Below, piece by piece: positions 9,625-16,608 of a DNA stretch of 23,197 nt. How positions within the stretch are numbered: position 1 is the first letter of the stretch; every line of letters starts with the position of its first letter. The stretch is taken from NCBI GenBank assembly GCA_019241495.1, contig JAFAWZ010000142.1, positions 1 to 23,197 of the forward strand. The letters run 5' to 3'. The stretch comes from Acidimicrobiales bacterium (GTDB lineage: Bacteria > Actinomycetota > Acidimicrobiia > Acidimicrobiales > Palsa-688). Position numbers and translations under genes: made by a program. The notes beneath the pieces were generated by a model, which was given only the letters and a program-made list of their open reading frames with translations, was not told where the DNA came from and did not search any database.

Positions 9625-10368
9625 TCACAGATCGGATATCAGCTTGAATGCCTCCGCCGCGGGCAGGCCCAGCGTCGCGCCGGCCTGGGCGTGGCGGGTC
9701 CGGAGCCGGGCCGCGAATGCGTCGAGGTCGGTGCCCATGGTGGAAGCCAGTTGGCTGTGATGGGCCAACAACGCATCCACCTTCGCGGCCTCGCACCCGG
9801 TGATGTCCTCGAGGTGATCGGGCTCGTCGGCCTCCCACAGCAGCAACTTCGAAGGCCGGTGGGGCCGCTCGTCCTGATCGGGGAAGAAGTGAGGGTCGCG
9901 GGCCGCGACGATCCCATCGGTCGTGAGGAAACCGGCGCTTCGATGATCGGGATGCAGCCGGTACCGCTTCCACGGGTCGTGGCCGAGAACCACGTCAGGT
10001 TTGACCCTCCGAATCCAATACGCCACCGCGGCCCGCTTGTCGAGGCTCGTGTCCAGCTCCCCGTCGACCCATCCGAGGAAGGCGACCCGGCCCTCGCCGC
10101 CGAGTTTCACGGACGCCTGCGTTTGTTCGGCCTGGCGCAGAGCAACCAGCTCGGCTAGGTCTTGGCCGGCGTCCCACGTACCTTTGGATCCGTCGGTGCA
10201 GACGAGGTGGTGGATGGCACAACCGGCCGCCGCCCACTTGGCGAGAGTCCCGCCACAGCCGAACTCGATGTCGTCGGGATGAGCGCCGATGGCCAGCGCC
10301 ACCGCCGGAACATCGAGGTTCGACGTCACAGAGCGGGCGAACCCACCGTGAGCGGTCGGGTCGCTCAA
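9625..10368 (-). CDS. PIG-L (LmbE-like) family deacetylase
   Basis: A 247-aa zinc-dependent N-deacetylase family member. The AHPDDIE motif at 29-35 supplies His30 and Asp33, and HPDHR (139-143) supplies His142 as the third zinc ligand. RQAE at 78-81 is also typical. Relatives include MshB and Mca of mycothiol metabolism, BshB of bacillithiol and various amino-sugar deacetylases. This sequence does not decide among them. The frame starts at TTG 10368, which overlaps the cofC stop (TTGA). GTG 10329 (residue 14) is an alternative, and neither has a well-placed ribosome site. Overlap with cofC suggests co-expression, not necessarily a shared pathway. Confidence 0.88.
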   Translation of the reverse strand: MSDPTAHGGFARSVTSNLDVPAVALAIGAHPDDIEFGCGGTLAKWAAAGCAIHHLVCTDGSKGTWDAGQDLAELVALRQAEQTQASVKLGGEGRVAFLGWVDGELDTSLDKRAAVAYWIRRVKPDVVLGHDPWKRYRLHPDHRSAGFLTTDGIVAARDPHFFPDQDERPHRPSKLLLWEADEPDHLEDITGCEAAKVDALLAHHSQLASTMGTDLDAFAARLRTRHAQAGATLGLPAAEAFKLISDL

Positions 10369-10928
10369 GTGCTTACCGCGGCAAGGTCCTCCGGGACGTC
10401 GACATCCCAGGCGAGCGGGGACGAGTGCACGACCCGAACCGGAACGCGGAGGGCCCGGCTCTGGCCCAGATGTCGGGCGAACGAACCGGGTCCATAGGAA
10501 AAAGTGAATCCCAGGCGGCTCGGCACGGCTATGACGTTGGTCCCGTCGTGGCGACGGTCCGGTACCAGCGTGATGCCGGGGAACTCGGTAACCCAGCCCA
10601 GGTCGGTAGCCAGAGGCAGATCACCTGCCGCCACGGCGACCAGGTCGACTCCTTCCTCCGCCAGGCGGCTCACGCCTTCTTGGACCGCGCCGTTGAGCCC
10701 CCGCCCGGGTGCCCAGATCACTCCCGCGTCGAGCTGCCGGGCCCAGTCCGCCACCTCGCGGTCGTCGCAGACGACCCACACGCCGAGGCGGCCCGCGGAG
10801 CGGACCACTCGGGTCGCCATGGCCCGGGCCAGCTCCTGCCTCCTGTCCGGTGACAGGGCAGGGGCCAGGCGGAGCTTGGCCCGGGCGAACGCCTTGACCG
10901 GTATGAGGACCGCGTCCACACCGCTCAT
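10365..10928 (-). CDS. cofC: 2-phospho-L-lactate guanylyltransferase-like (CofC/FbiD), coenzyme F420 synthesis
   Basis: A 187-aa nucleotidyltransferase with the MobA-like fold. CofC/FbiD proteins activate 2-phospholactate or phosphoenolpyruvate with GTP to make the side-chain precursor of F420. Visible signatures are LIPVKAFARAKLRLA near the N terminus, the metal-binding AAGDLPLA, and RRHDGTNVIAVP. Length is usual for the family (about 190-215). ATG 10928 is chosen because the upstream extension of the frame runs into the divergent isomerase gene. It is head-to-head with that gene with only 31 bp between. Its presence suggests an F420-producing host. The other F420 genes are not in this window. 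Confidence 0.87.
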   Translation of the reverse strand: MSGVDAVLIPVKAFARAKLRLAPALSPDRRQELARAMATRVVRSAGRLGVWVVCDDREVADWARQLDAGVIWAPGRGLNGAVQEGVSRLAEEGVDLVAVAAGDLPLATDLGWVTEFPGITLVPDRRHDGTNVIAVPSRLGFTFSYGPGSFARHLGQSRALRVPVRVVHSSPLAWDVDVPEDLAAVST

Positions 10929-10959
10929 ACTAAGTACTGAGGTGGGTAGGCTCGCTCGT
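10929..10959. promoter_or_regulatory. 31-bp divergent promoter region with a leaderless-type -10
   Basis: The starts of cofC (10928, leftward) and the isomerase gene (10960, rightward) are 31 bp apart, too little for two normal leaders with ribosome sites. Rightward, TAGGCT (10947-10952) lies 7 nt before the ATG, as expected for a leaderless -10. No equally clear box is seen leftward. The -35 elements would have to lie inside the opposite coding sequences. Confidence 0.45.
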
Positions 10960-11367
10960 ATGCGCATCGCCTTCGGCACCGACGAGGACGGCGCCCTGGC
11001 GGGAGCGGTCGTCGGCCATCTGGCAGATCGAGGCGAAGACGTGGACGTGGTGGCCCGGCCGGCCCGGTGGCCGGAGGTCGGGCGCGACGTGGGGGAGAAG
11101 GTCGCCTCCGGGCAGGCCGACATGGGAATCGTTTGCTGTTGGACCGGGACCGGTGTGTGCATGGCGGCCAACAAGGTGAAAGGGGTCCGGGCCGCGCTCT
11201 GCAGCGACGCGCCGACCGCGTCGGGTGCCCGGCGCTGGAACGACGCCAACGTGCTGGCTCTGAGCATTCGGTCCGTCTCCGAGGCGGTCGCCTTCGAGAT
11301 CGTCGACGCGTTCCTCGCCGGGCAGCCCGACCCGGGCGAGGCCGACGCGATCGCCGCGATCGAGTGA
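10960..11367 (+). CDS. RpiB/LacAB-family sugar-phosphate isomerase homologue with altered active site
   Basis: A 135-aa member of the RpiB/LacA/LacB family (ribose-5-phosphate or galactose-6-phosphate isomerases). MRIAFGTDEDGALAGAV aligns with the N-terminal substrate loop, CCWTGTGVCMAANKVKGVRAA with the CGTGIG/AANK loop, and RRWNDANVLAL with the HNDANVLA segment. The base-position cysteine is kept. However, the usual DH near residue 9 is DE here, the CGTG glycine is Trp, and the His of HND is Trp. Those histidines bind phosphate and help ring opening in characterised enzymes, so substrate or activity may differ. It heads a three-gene unit and overlaps the next gene by GTGA. Confidence 0.82.
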   Translation: MRIAFGTDEDGALAGAVVGHLADRGEDVDVVARPARWPEVGRDVGEKVASGQADMGIVCCWTGTGVCMAANKVKGVRAALCSDAPTASGARRWNDANVLALSIRSVSEAVAFEIVDAFLAGQPDPGEADAIAAIE

Positions 11368-12089
11368 CGACCCAGTACCTGCCGACGCAGGTCATGCTGG
11401 GGTCGGCGGAAGACCTCGAGCGCGCCTACCTGCACCCGACCGAGCCGCACCTACGGGTCAACTTCGTGGAGTCGCTCGACGGAGCGGTCGAGATCGGCGG
11501 GCGAAGCCGTCCGCTGGGCGGACCGGTGGACCACGACGCGTTCATGGCGATGCGGGCCGTGACCGACGTGATCGTCGTCGGGGCGGGCACGACGCGCGCC
11601 GAGAGCTACGGCCCGGTCCGCCTGGACGAAGCGGCCCAGGACCGGCGCCGGGCCCGGGGCCAAGCCGCCCTCCCTCCGCTCGCGGTGGTAACCGCACGGG
11701 GCGACCTCGATCCCACGTCGCGCCTGTTCGGCCCCGGTTCCGATGTCCTCATCCTCACCACGGCGCAGGTGGTCGCCGAGCGCCACGATCTGGCTGAGGT
11801 CGCGGAGCTGGTCGCTTGTGGCGATGCGTATGTCGACCTGGGAGCGGCGGTGGGGGAGCTGCGCAGTCGGGGCCTGCAAAGAGCTCTGTGCGAGGGCGGA
11901 GCCCAGTTGATGCGCTCGCTGCTGATGGTGGGCCTGGTCGACGAGCTGTGCCTGACCTTCGCCCCGATCCTGGCCGGGTCCCAGTACCGACGGCTGGCCG
12001 GGCCTGGTCCGCTGCCCGAGGTGGAACGGTTCCGGTTGGCTTCGTTGATCGTCGGGGACGGGATGATCCTGACCCGGTACCAACGATGA
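11364..12089 (+). CDS. RibD C-terminal-domain (dihydrofolate-reductase-like) reductase
   Basis: A 241-aa stand-alone reductase of the RibD_C family. This fold reduces the ribosyl group of the pyrimidine intermediate in riboflavin synthesis, using NADPH. Several actinobacterial paralogues have unknown pyrimidine or pterin substrates. Signatures are RVNFVESLDGAVEIGGRSRPLGG, DVIVVGAGTTRAESYGP and LCEGGAQLMRSLL, followed by DELCLTFAPILAG. There is no deaminase domain. The GTG start at 11364 overlaps the isomerase TGA. The stop overlaps the rnhB ATG (ATGA). A pentose-phosphate-like enzyme next to a riboflavin-type reductase hints at flavin/deazaflavin precursor metabolism, but this is inference. 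Confidence 0.85.
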   Translation: MTTQYLPTQVMLGSAEDLERAYLHPTEPHLRVNFVESLDGAVEIGGRSRPLGGPVDHDAFMAMRAVTDVIVVGAGTTRAESYGPVRLDEAAQDRRRARGQAALPPLAVVTARGDLDPTSRLFGPGSDVLILTTAQVVAERHDLAEVAELVACGDAYVDLGAAVGELRSRGLQRALCEGGAQLMRSLLMVGLVDELCLTFAPILAGSQYRRLAGPGPLPEVERFRLASLIVGDGMILTRYQR

Positions 12090-12796
12090 AGGCACCCAAG
12101 CCCCCCTCGCGTGTTGTGGAGCGCGGCCTGCTGGATCGGGGATATGACGTCATCGTCGGCGTCGACGAGGTCGGTAGGGGCGCATGGGCCGGTCCCATCA
12201 TGGTGGGGGCCGCGGTGTTGCCGATCGACCGGCGGGTCTACGGCGTGCGCGATTCGAAGATGTTGACCGAGGCGGAGCGTGAGGGGTTGTTCGGTCGGAT
12301 CGCCGGCTGGTGCACGGCGTGGTGCGTCGGTAGCGCCAGCCAGGAGGAGTGCGACGAGGTCGGTATGGCTGAAGCCCAGCGCCGGGCGGCTCGGCGGGCC
12401 ATTGAGGGCTTGGGAGTCGCCCCCGACCACGTCGTGCTCGACGGCAAGTGGGACTTCGTCGGCCTGGGCAGCACCACCCGACTGGTGAAGGGCGACGCCA
12501 CCTGTTTGTCGATCGCCGCCGCGTCGATACTCGCCAAGGTGACCCGTGACCGGCTGATGCGCGCCGAGGCGGATCACTACCCGGGCTACGAATTCGACGC
12601 CAACAAGGGCTACCCGTGCCCCAGGCACAAGATGGCGCTGCACGCCTACGGCCCCTCGGCTATTCACCGCCGGACGTGGATATTCATGGAGGGTCTGGCG
12701 TGGGGAAACGCGGGGGCCCGGGCCGCGCCCCGCCCTTGGATGCCGGTGCCCGACGAGGCGCGACAGGGAGCCCTTTTTCCGGACCAGGATCTCTAG
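12086..12796 (+). CDS. rnhB: Ribonuclease HII
   Basis: A 236-aa enzyme that cuts RNA in RNA-DNA hybrids and at single ribonucleotides in DNA. It has the family order GVDEVGRGAWAGPIMVGA (Asp27, Glu28), VVLDGKWD (Asp119) and KGDATCLSIAAASILAKVTRD (Asp137), giving the four acidic catalytic residues. The typical NKGYPCPRHKMALHAYGPSAIHRRTW segment follows. Start ATG 12086 overlaps the upstream stop by ATGA, so translation is probably coupled. Its stop is one base from the stop of the convergent lipoprotein gene, and no terminator lies between them. Confidence 0.95.
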   Translation: MKAPKPPSRVVERGLLDRGYDVIVGVDEVGRGAWAGPIMVGAAVLPIDRRVYGVRDSKMLTEAEREGLFGRIAGWCTAWCVGSASQEECDEVGMAEAQRRAARRAIEGLGVAPDHVVLDGKWDFVGLGSTTRLVKGDATCLSIAAASILAKVTRDRLMRAEADHYPGYEFDANKGYPCPRHKMALHAYGPSAIHRRTWIFMEGLAWGNAGARAAPRPWMPVPDEARQGALFPDQDL

Positions 12797-12797
12797 A

Positions 12798-15218
12798 TCA
12801 GCCGGTCGAAGCGGCCGTACCCGGAGGGATGGGTGTGCCGATCCACACTGCCAGCCTCCCGTCGGCGGCGCCGACGACCAGCGGGGTGGTCCCGGCGAAT
12901 GAACAGAGCTCCACCTGGGTCTGAAGCGTTCCCGGCCACGGCGCACTGGTCACGTTGACCCGTTGCCACGTCTGGCCGGAGTCGCTCGACAGCCACATGC
13001 CGTTCATTCCGTTCTCGATGGTCGGGACCGGACCAACCGGCGAAGACTGGATCGAGCCAGCCGGCGCCTGGGCCGGGTCGGCGACGGCCAGCCAATCCGA
13101 GCCGGCCGATGCCAAGTCGGTGATGGGACCGGGGACGCCGGCCGCGAAGGCGGCCACGGACTGGCGGGTCCAGGAGGCCCCAGTGGCCGAGCGCCACAGA
13201 CCGGGCGCTGGGGCGCCCCCCGATCCGGCAGCGCTCCCGTACGCGGCCAACCCGTTGCCCGTGTCGAGGCAGCCGATCATGGCCTCGTCTGATCCGAGGG
13301 CAGGGCCTGGCGTGACGGGCGAGCGGTGCCACGTGACGCCCGCTGCGGACCACCAGGCCGCGGCACTGCGATTGATCGACGGGGGAGAGGCGGAGGCCGG
13401 GACCGGGGTGAGAGCCGTGCCCACCGCCACGACGCCGATTGCCGCGGTGGCCGTGCCGGCGCTGCTGCTCGAAGACCTCGAGGTGGTGCACAGGCCGCTC
13501 GCTTCGGCCCCGGGGCGCGTGCCAGTCGTGGCCGACACGGGATCCAGCGCGCCGGTCGAGGCCCAGGTGCTGCCGGTCGGGCTCGTCCAAGCCTCGGGAT
13601 ATGCACCAGCTGACATACCCACTGCCACCCACGCGCCGGCGGCGACCTGGATACCGGTGGCTCCGGGAGTGGGGAGGGTGGAAGGCGATGCGGATGAGCC
13701 CGGGGCGGCGGCCTGCCACGTCGAGCCGTCCACGGAGCGGAGCGTTTGGATGGTCGTCACGGCCGGACCTATCGACTGGGGTGCAGTGGTCAGCTGCACT
13801 TGCAACGTCAGCCCGTTCAGGTCGGTGTCCACCCGCAACGGTGAGGCCTGCGGTTGGACGGGCCCGAACACCGACGGGTCCGACGACGGCTCGGTCCATC
13901 CGGCGGCCGTGCCGCTCAGCACGTGGGGTTGGCCGGGGTCGCCGTCGGCCATCACGGTCGTGCTCGTCGTTCCGGCGATGAGCGTCGGGCGCCACGTGTT
14001 GGAGGCCGCGGCCGGGCCCGGCAGGGCGATCGACGACCAGTGGAGGCCGTCCACCGACCTCCAGGCCCGCTCTCCTGTGGGCCCGCCGCCCGACGCCACG
14101 ACCGAGGTCGACCCCGAGACGGTGTTCACCGCTGAGACGGCCAGGGCGGCTGACCCGGTGCCCGTCCCGGTGCCGGGCAGGGCTGGGACGTCGGAGAAGC
14201 TGGTGGACGGCTGGCTCCAGCTCACGCCGTCAGGTGATATCCAAGACGCCGGCATCCAGCCGTTACCCCGGTTGATGGCGCCAGTGGCCACCAGGCCCGT
14301 CCCTAGGGGCGCGAGCGAGTAGATGACCCGCGAACCGGCTCCGGTGAACGACGATGCCGCCGTGCTGATCAGGTGCCAGTGCAGCCCGTCGCTCGATGAC
14401 CACACCGCCGCCTCGGTGCCCGAGGCAGCCGGGACCGAACCGGCCGCGTACACCAGGTCTCCTTCGGCCAAGAGGGCGTTGACCCGCGCCCCTGGTGTCG
14501 AGGCGATGACCTTTTCCGCGTCGGGCAACTCGCCCCACCTCGCGCCAGTGGTCGACGACCACATGGCGAAGCGCCCGTCCACCGTCCCCACCGCGAACAG
14601 GCCGAGGGCACCCTGCGTCACAAGGGTCATGACCGAAGGGCCGTCACTCACCGGTACTTGCTGGGCGGTGAAGGGAGCTCCAGGTGCAGCCGACAACCAT
14701 ACCGCGGCCTGCTCGTTGGCCCCCTCGCCCTGGTCTCCCACCACGACGGTCGCGCCACGGTAGCGGCTGGCCGCCAGGGCCTGGTTGGCGCCCGACGGGG
14801 CGAGAGCGCTCCCCGTCCACGAATTCCCGTCACCCGACGTCCAGATCGTGGCGGCTGGGGTGCCAGTTTCTGACACGCGGGTGCCGACCACGGTCCACGG
14901 ATCGGACTGGCCGGGCGGGAGGAGGGCGGCGAGCGACGCAGTTGCACCCCCGCCGAGGGCGAGCGCTGGAGATGTCTCTCGCTGCCAGACGAACGGCGAC
15001 GGGGCATAAACCGGCGCCGGCTCGGTGCTGGACGTCGGTGGGGCCACCGTGGTGGGGGGGACGGTGGTGCTTTGAGCGCGTCGGTGGCCTCCCGAAGAGC
15101 ACGCCGTCACGGCGGTGGCCAACAACGCCACCCCGCACACCACACCAGTCGTCGCCCGCGGGCGTCGTAGCCTCGGGTCTCGGTGCAGTGGATTTGGATG
15201 GGGGGTAGGGGTCGGCAC
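12798..15218 (-). CDS. Large lipoprotein with about ten Asp-box-like repeats (predicted beta-propeller)
   Basis: An 806-aa protein with a basic N terminus, hydrophobic segment (VVCGVALLATA) and lipobox AVTAC, so Cys40 is the likely lipidated residue. A Thr/Pro/Ser-rich linker (about 48-70) follows. The rest has about ten copies of a W-x-S-x-D/T-G-x-x-W unit, for example IWTSGDGNSWTG, VWSSSDGLHWHL, SWISPDGVSWSQ and MWLSSDSGQTWQ. These are Asp-box (BNR/sortilin-like) signatures, so one or two beta-propellers outside the membrane are likely. Function is unknown. Binding of glycan, peptide or a partner protein is more likely than sialidase activity, as no sialidase catalytic motif was recognised. 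GTG 15218 is the first start and later GTGs (codons 26-27) are possible. The four-cysteine gene ends 11 bp upstream. Confidence 0.82.
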   Translation of the reverse strand: MPTPTPHPNPLHRDPRLRRPRATTGVVCGVALLATAVTACSSGGHRRAQSTTVPPTTVAPPTSSTEPAPVYAPSPFVWQRETSPALALGGGATASLAALLPPGQSDPWTVVGTRVSETGTPAATIWTSGDGNSWTGSALAPSGANQALAASRYRGATVVVGDQGEGANEQAAVWLSAAPGAPFTAQQVPVSDGPSVMTLVTQGALGLFAVGTVDGRFAMWSSTTGARWGELPDAEKVIASTPGARVNALLAEGDLVYAAGSVPAASGTEAAVWSSSDGLHWHLISTAASSFTGAGSRVIYSLAPLGTGLVATGAINRGNGWMPASWISPDGVSWSQPSTSFSDVPALPGTGTGTGSAALAVSAVNTVSGSTSVVASGGGPTGERAWRSVDGLHWSSIALPGPAAASNTWRPTLIAGTTSTTVMADGDPGQPHVLSGTAAGWTEPSSDPSVFGPVQPQASPLRVDTDLNGLTLQVQLTTAPQSIGPAVTTIQTLRSVDGSTWQAAAPGSSASPSTLPTPGATGIQVAAGAWVAVGMSAGAYPEAWTSPTGSTWASTGALDPVSATTGTRPGAEASGLCTTSRSSSSSAGTATAAIGVVAVGTALTPVPASASPPSINRSAAAWWSAAGVTWHRSPVTPGPALGSDEAMIGCLDTGNGLAAYGSAAGSGGAPAPGLWRSATGASWTRQSVAAFAAGVPGPITDLASAGSDWLAVADPAQAPAGSIQSSPVGPVPTIENGMNGMWLSSDSGQTWQRVNVTSAPWPGTLQTQVELCSFAGTTPLVVGAADGRLAVWIGTPIPPGTAASTG

Positions 15219-15229
15219 CGAGGGGGAGG

Positions 15230-15592
15230 TCAGCGGTTGCTGAGCCGGAAGCCGTCGCCTTCGTCACGCCGCTTCCAGACCTTCCACCACTTCCGGCGAG
15301 CCCGCTCGGCTTCGATCTCGTCGAGGATGGCCGGACCGGCGGCGGTGACGATCGAGCTGGCTTCGTCGAGGAGGGCCGCCACGTTCTCGGCGGGCTCCTC
15401 CGGCTCGGCCTCCACCGGTGGTCGCTGAAGGGATCCGACGACGAAGCTCCCATCGATGATGTCGGGCTGGTACTTGGGACACGCCTCGGGGCAGCGCCAC
15501 GGCGCCTCGGGGGCCAGGTTCAACACGCAGAAGCGGGCTACTTCGCCAGTTTCATAGGTCCGGCTCTGGAAGTGGCGGCAGTCCTCGCGCAT
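15230..15592 (-). CDS. Small four-cysteine protein of unknown function
   Basis: A 120-aa protein starting MREDCRHFQSRTY. Cysteines at 5, 22, 34 and 38 (DCRHF, RFCVL, WRCPEACPKY) suggest a zinc or iron-sulfur site. The middle is acidic and proline-rich (VEAEPEEPAEN), and the end is basic and tryptophan-rich (RRKWWKVWKRR), possibly for membrane or nucleic-acid contact. ATG 15592 is chosen because the frame's earlier starts would run into the divergent MarR promoter. ATG 15625 is a second option. It lies 11 bp upstream of the lipoprotein gene and is probably co-transcribed with it. I do not recognise the family with confidence. Confidence 0.65.
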   Translation of the reverse strand: MREDCRHFQSRTYETGEVARFCVLNLAPEAPWRCPEACPKYQPDIIDGSFVVGSLQRPPVEAEPEEPAENVAALLDEASSIVTAAGPAILDEIEAERARRKWWKVWKRRDEGDGFRLSNR

Positions 15593-15741
15593 CGTCACCG
15601 CCACATGGTGGCACCTGGCTTGCATCCGCCGCAGGCCAGGTTCCGCCATACAGGGGTCCGGCCCCGCGCTTCCCAGTCCTGCGCTACATAGTGCGGGCCT
15701 GGCGTCTTTGTGGACCACGTCACATGGACCCGGCCGATCAT

Positions 15742-15747
15742 TACACT
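15742..15747 (+). promoter_or_regulatory. Candidate leaderless -10 box before the marR-type gene
   Basis: TACACT lies 8 nt before the ATG at 15756, so transcription would begin at or next to the start codon. There is no Shine-Dalgarno sequence (CTCGTCGGCC) before the ATG. No clear -35 is seen. Confidence 0.4.
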
Positions 15748-15755
15748 CGTCGGCC

Positions 15756-16217
15756 ATGACGGGCCCGTCCCGCACCGACCTGGGCGGCGTGCTCCGGCTC
15801 GCCGTGCTCCGATTGTCACGCCGGCTGCGTCAAGAAGCGGCGGGTGAGGTCACGCCTTCCCAGCTGTCGGCGCTCACGGTGCTGGCTCGGCACGGCGAGC
15901 TGACCCTCGGAGAGCTGGCGTCCATCGAACGGATCGCGCCCCCCTCGATGACCCGCATCGCGGCCCGGCTCGAGAGCACCGGGTTGCTGGAGCGTCGTTC
16001 GGACAGCTCAGACCGGCGGGTCGCTCGGGTGGCGGTTACCGCGGCCGGGCTGAAGCTGCTGCAGGCCCACCGGGCCCGCGGCGACGCGTTCGTCTCGTCT
16101 CGTCTGGCTGCCCTCACTGACGAGGAGCTCGACATCTTGGCCCGGGCCGTGCCGCTTCTCGAGCGGCTGGCCTCCGACAAGATGGCCCGTGATGGGTCCG
16201 ATCAATTTGAGCGATAG
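15756..16217 (+). CDS. MarR family transcriptional regulator
   Basis: A 153-aa winged-helix regulator, normal size for MarR dimers. Residues about 35-105 hold the DNA-binding module: QLSALTVLARHGELTLGELA, recognition helix IAPPSMTRIAARLESTGLLERR, and wing DSSDRRVARVAVTAAG. Helices at both ends form the dimer interface (LRLAVLRLSRRLRQ and ELDILARAVPLLERL). ATG 15756 is chosen over an in-frame ATG at 15708, because the -10-like TACACT lies between them. MarR proteins usually control a neighbour or themselves. The divergent gene is the four-cysteine protein with 163 bp between. No effector can be predicted. Confidence 0.9.
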   Translation: MTGPSRTDLGGVLRLAVLRLSRRLRQEAAGEVTPSQLSALTVLARHGELTLGELASIERIAPPSMTRIAARLESTGLLERRSDSSDRRVARVAVTAAGLKLLQAHRARGDAFVSSRLAALTDEELDILARAVPLLERLASDKMARDGSDQFER

Positions 16218-16262
16218 CAGATGTGACCAACGTCTCTTGTGCAGATACTAACGCCTGGTCCA

Positions 16263-16268
16263 TACTGT
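16263..16268 (+). promoter_or_regulatory. Candidate -10 for the 6C-type RNA
   Basis: TACTGT lies about 12 nt before the first hairpin arm (16280), placing a start near 16275. A -35 is not clear; TTGTGC (16237-16242) would need a 20-nt spacer. Confidence 0.4.
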
Positions 16269-16274
16269 TCTCGT

Positions 16275-16350
16275 AGCTCGGGACGAACCCCCCCTCGTCC
16301 CTAGAGCCTAGCGCGAAGGACCGGCATCCCCCCCGCCGGTCCTTCGTCGC
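16275..16350 (+). ncRNA. 6C-type small RNA: two hairpins with seven-cytosine loops
   Basis: Hairpin 1: GGGACGA (16280-16286) pairs with TCGTCCC (16295-16301) around loop ACCCCCCC. Hairpin 2: CGAAGGACCGGC (16314-16325) pairs with GCCGGTCCTTCG (16335-16346) around loop ATCCCCCCC. Both stems are perfect. Two adjacent stem-loops, each exposing six or more cytosines, are the defining description of the 6C RNA family of Actinobacteria (studied as B11/6C in mycobacteria). Those RNAs act in trans, with the C-rich loops pairing to G-rich mRNA sites. It lies in a 391-bp gene-free region after the MarR gene. Hairpin 2 may also serve as terminator. Ends are approximate and strand follows the C-rich loops. 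Confidence 0.8.
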
Positions 16351-16364
16351 GTCTGGGCCCAGAC
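16351..16364. repeat. Perfect 14-bp palindrome GTCTGGGCCCAGAC
   Basis: A full palindrome with no spacer, 4 bp after the second hairpin of the 6C-type RNA. A related half-site CCAGACC follows at 16372-16378. It could be a protein site or extend the terminator structure. No specific factor is suggested. Confidence 0.4.
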
Positions 16365-16389
16365 CAAGTTTCCAGACCACATTCTCCGG

Positions 16390-16419
16390 CCCGAATCCCC
16401 CCGCGGATCTACGTTCGGG
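16390..16419 (+). other. Third hairpin with a C6-containing loop
   Basis: CCCGAA (16390-16395) pairs with TTCGGG (16414-16419). The 18-nt loop includes six cytosines (16397-16402). An alternative pairing, GGGTCG (16417-16422) with CGACCC (16432-16437), uses the same right arm, so the two structures exclude each other. The rest of 16365-16594 is C-rich with no convincing open reading frame. CCCCCGGGGG at 16440-16449 is a further palindrome. This may be a 5' leader, a second C-loop RNA or base-composition chance. Confidence 0.35.
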
Positions 16420-16594
16420 TCGAGGCCGGTCCGACCCTCCCCCCGGGGGCCCGCAGCCAGGCCTCGCCCGAACGCCCCCTCTCCCGCCAACTCTATGTGC
16501 CGCACGACACAGGGGCAAGGGCCGATATGCCCGTTTGGGGAGGACATGTCGCCCCAGCGCTCGAACCACTTGGGCCGGCGAGCCACGAAGCTCC

Positions 16595-16600
16595 TATTCT
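16595..16600 (+). promoter_or_regulatory. Candidate leaderless -10 box of the malic enzyme gene
   Basis: TATTCT lies 8 nt before ATG 16609. TTGGGC (16570-16575) is a possible -35 with a 19-nt spacer. No ribosome site is present before the ATG, which fits a leaderless message and supports this start over ATG 16495. Confidence 0.45.
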
Positions 16601-16608
16601 CGCGGCCG

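Noticed and set aside
12955..14322. A 455-codon plus-strand frame opposite the lipoprotein gene
   Set aside because: The minus-strand frame has a lipobox and regular repeats. The plus-strand frame has no recognisable feature or ribosome site.
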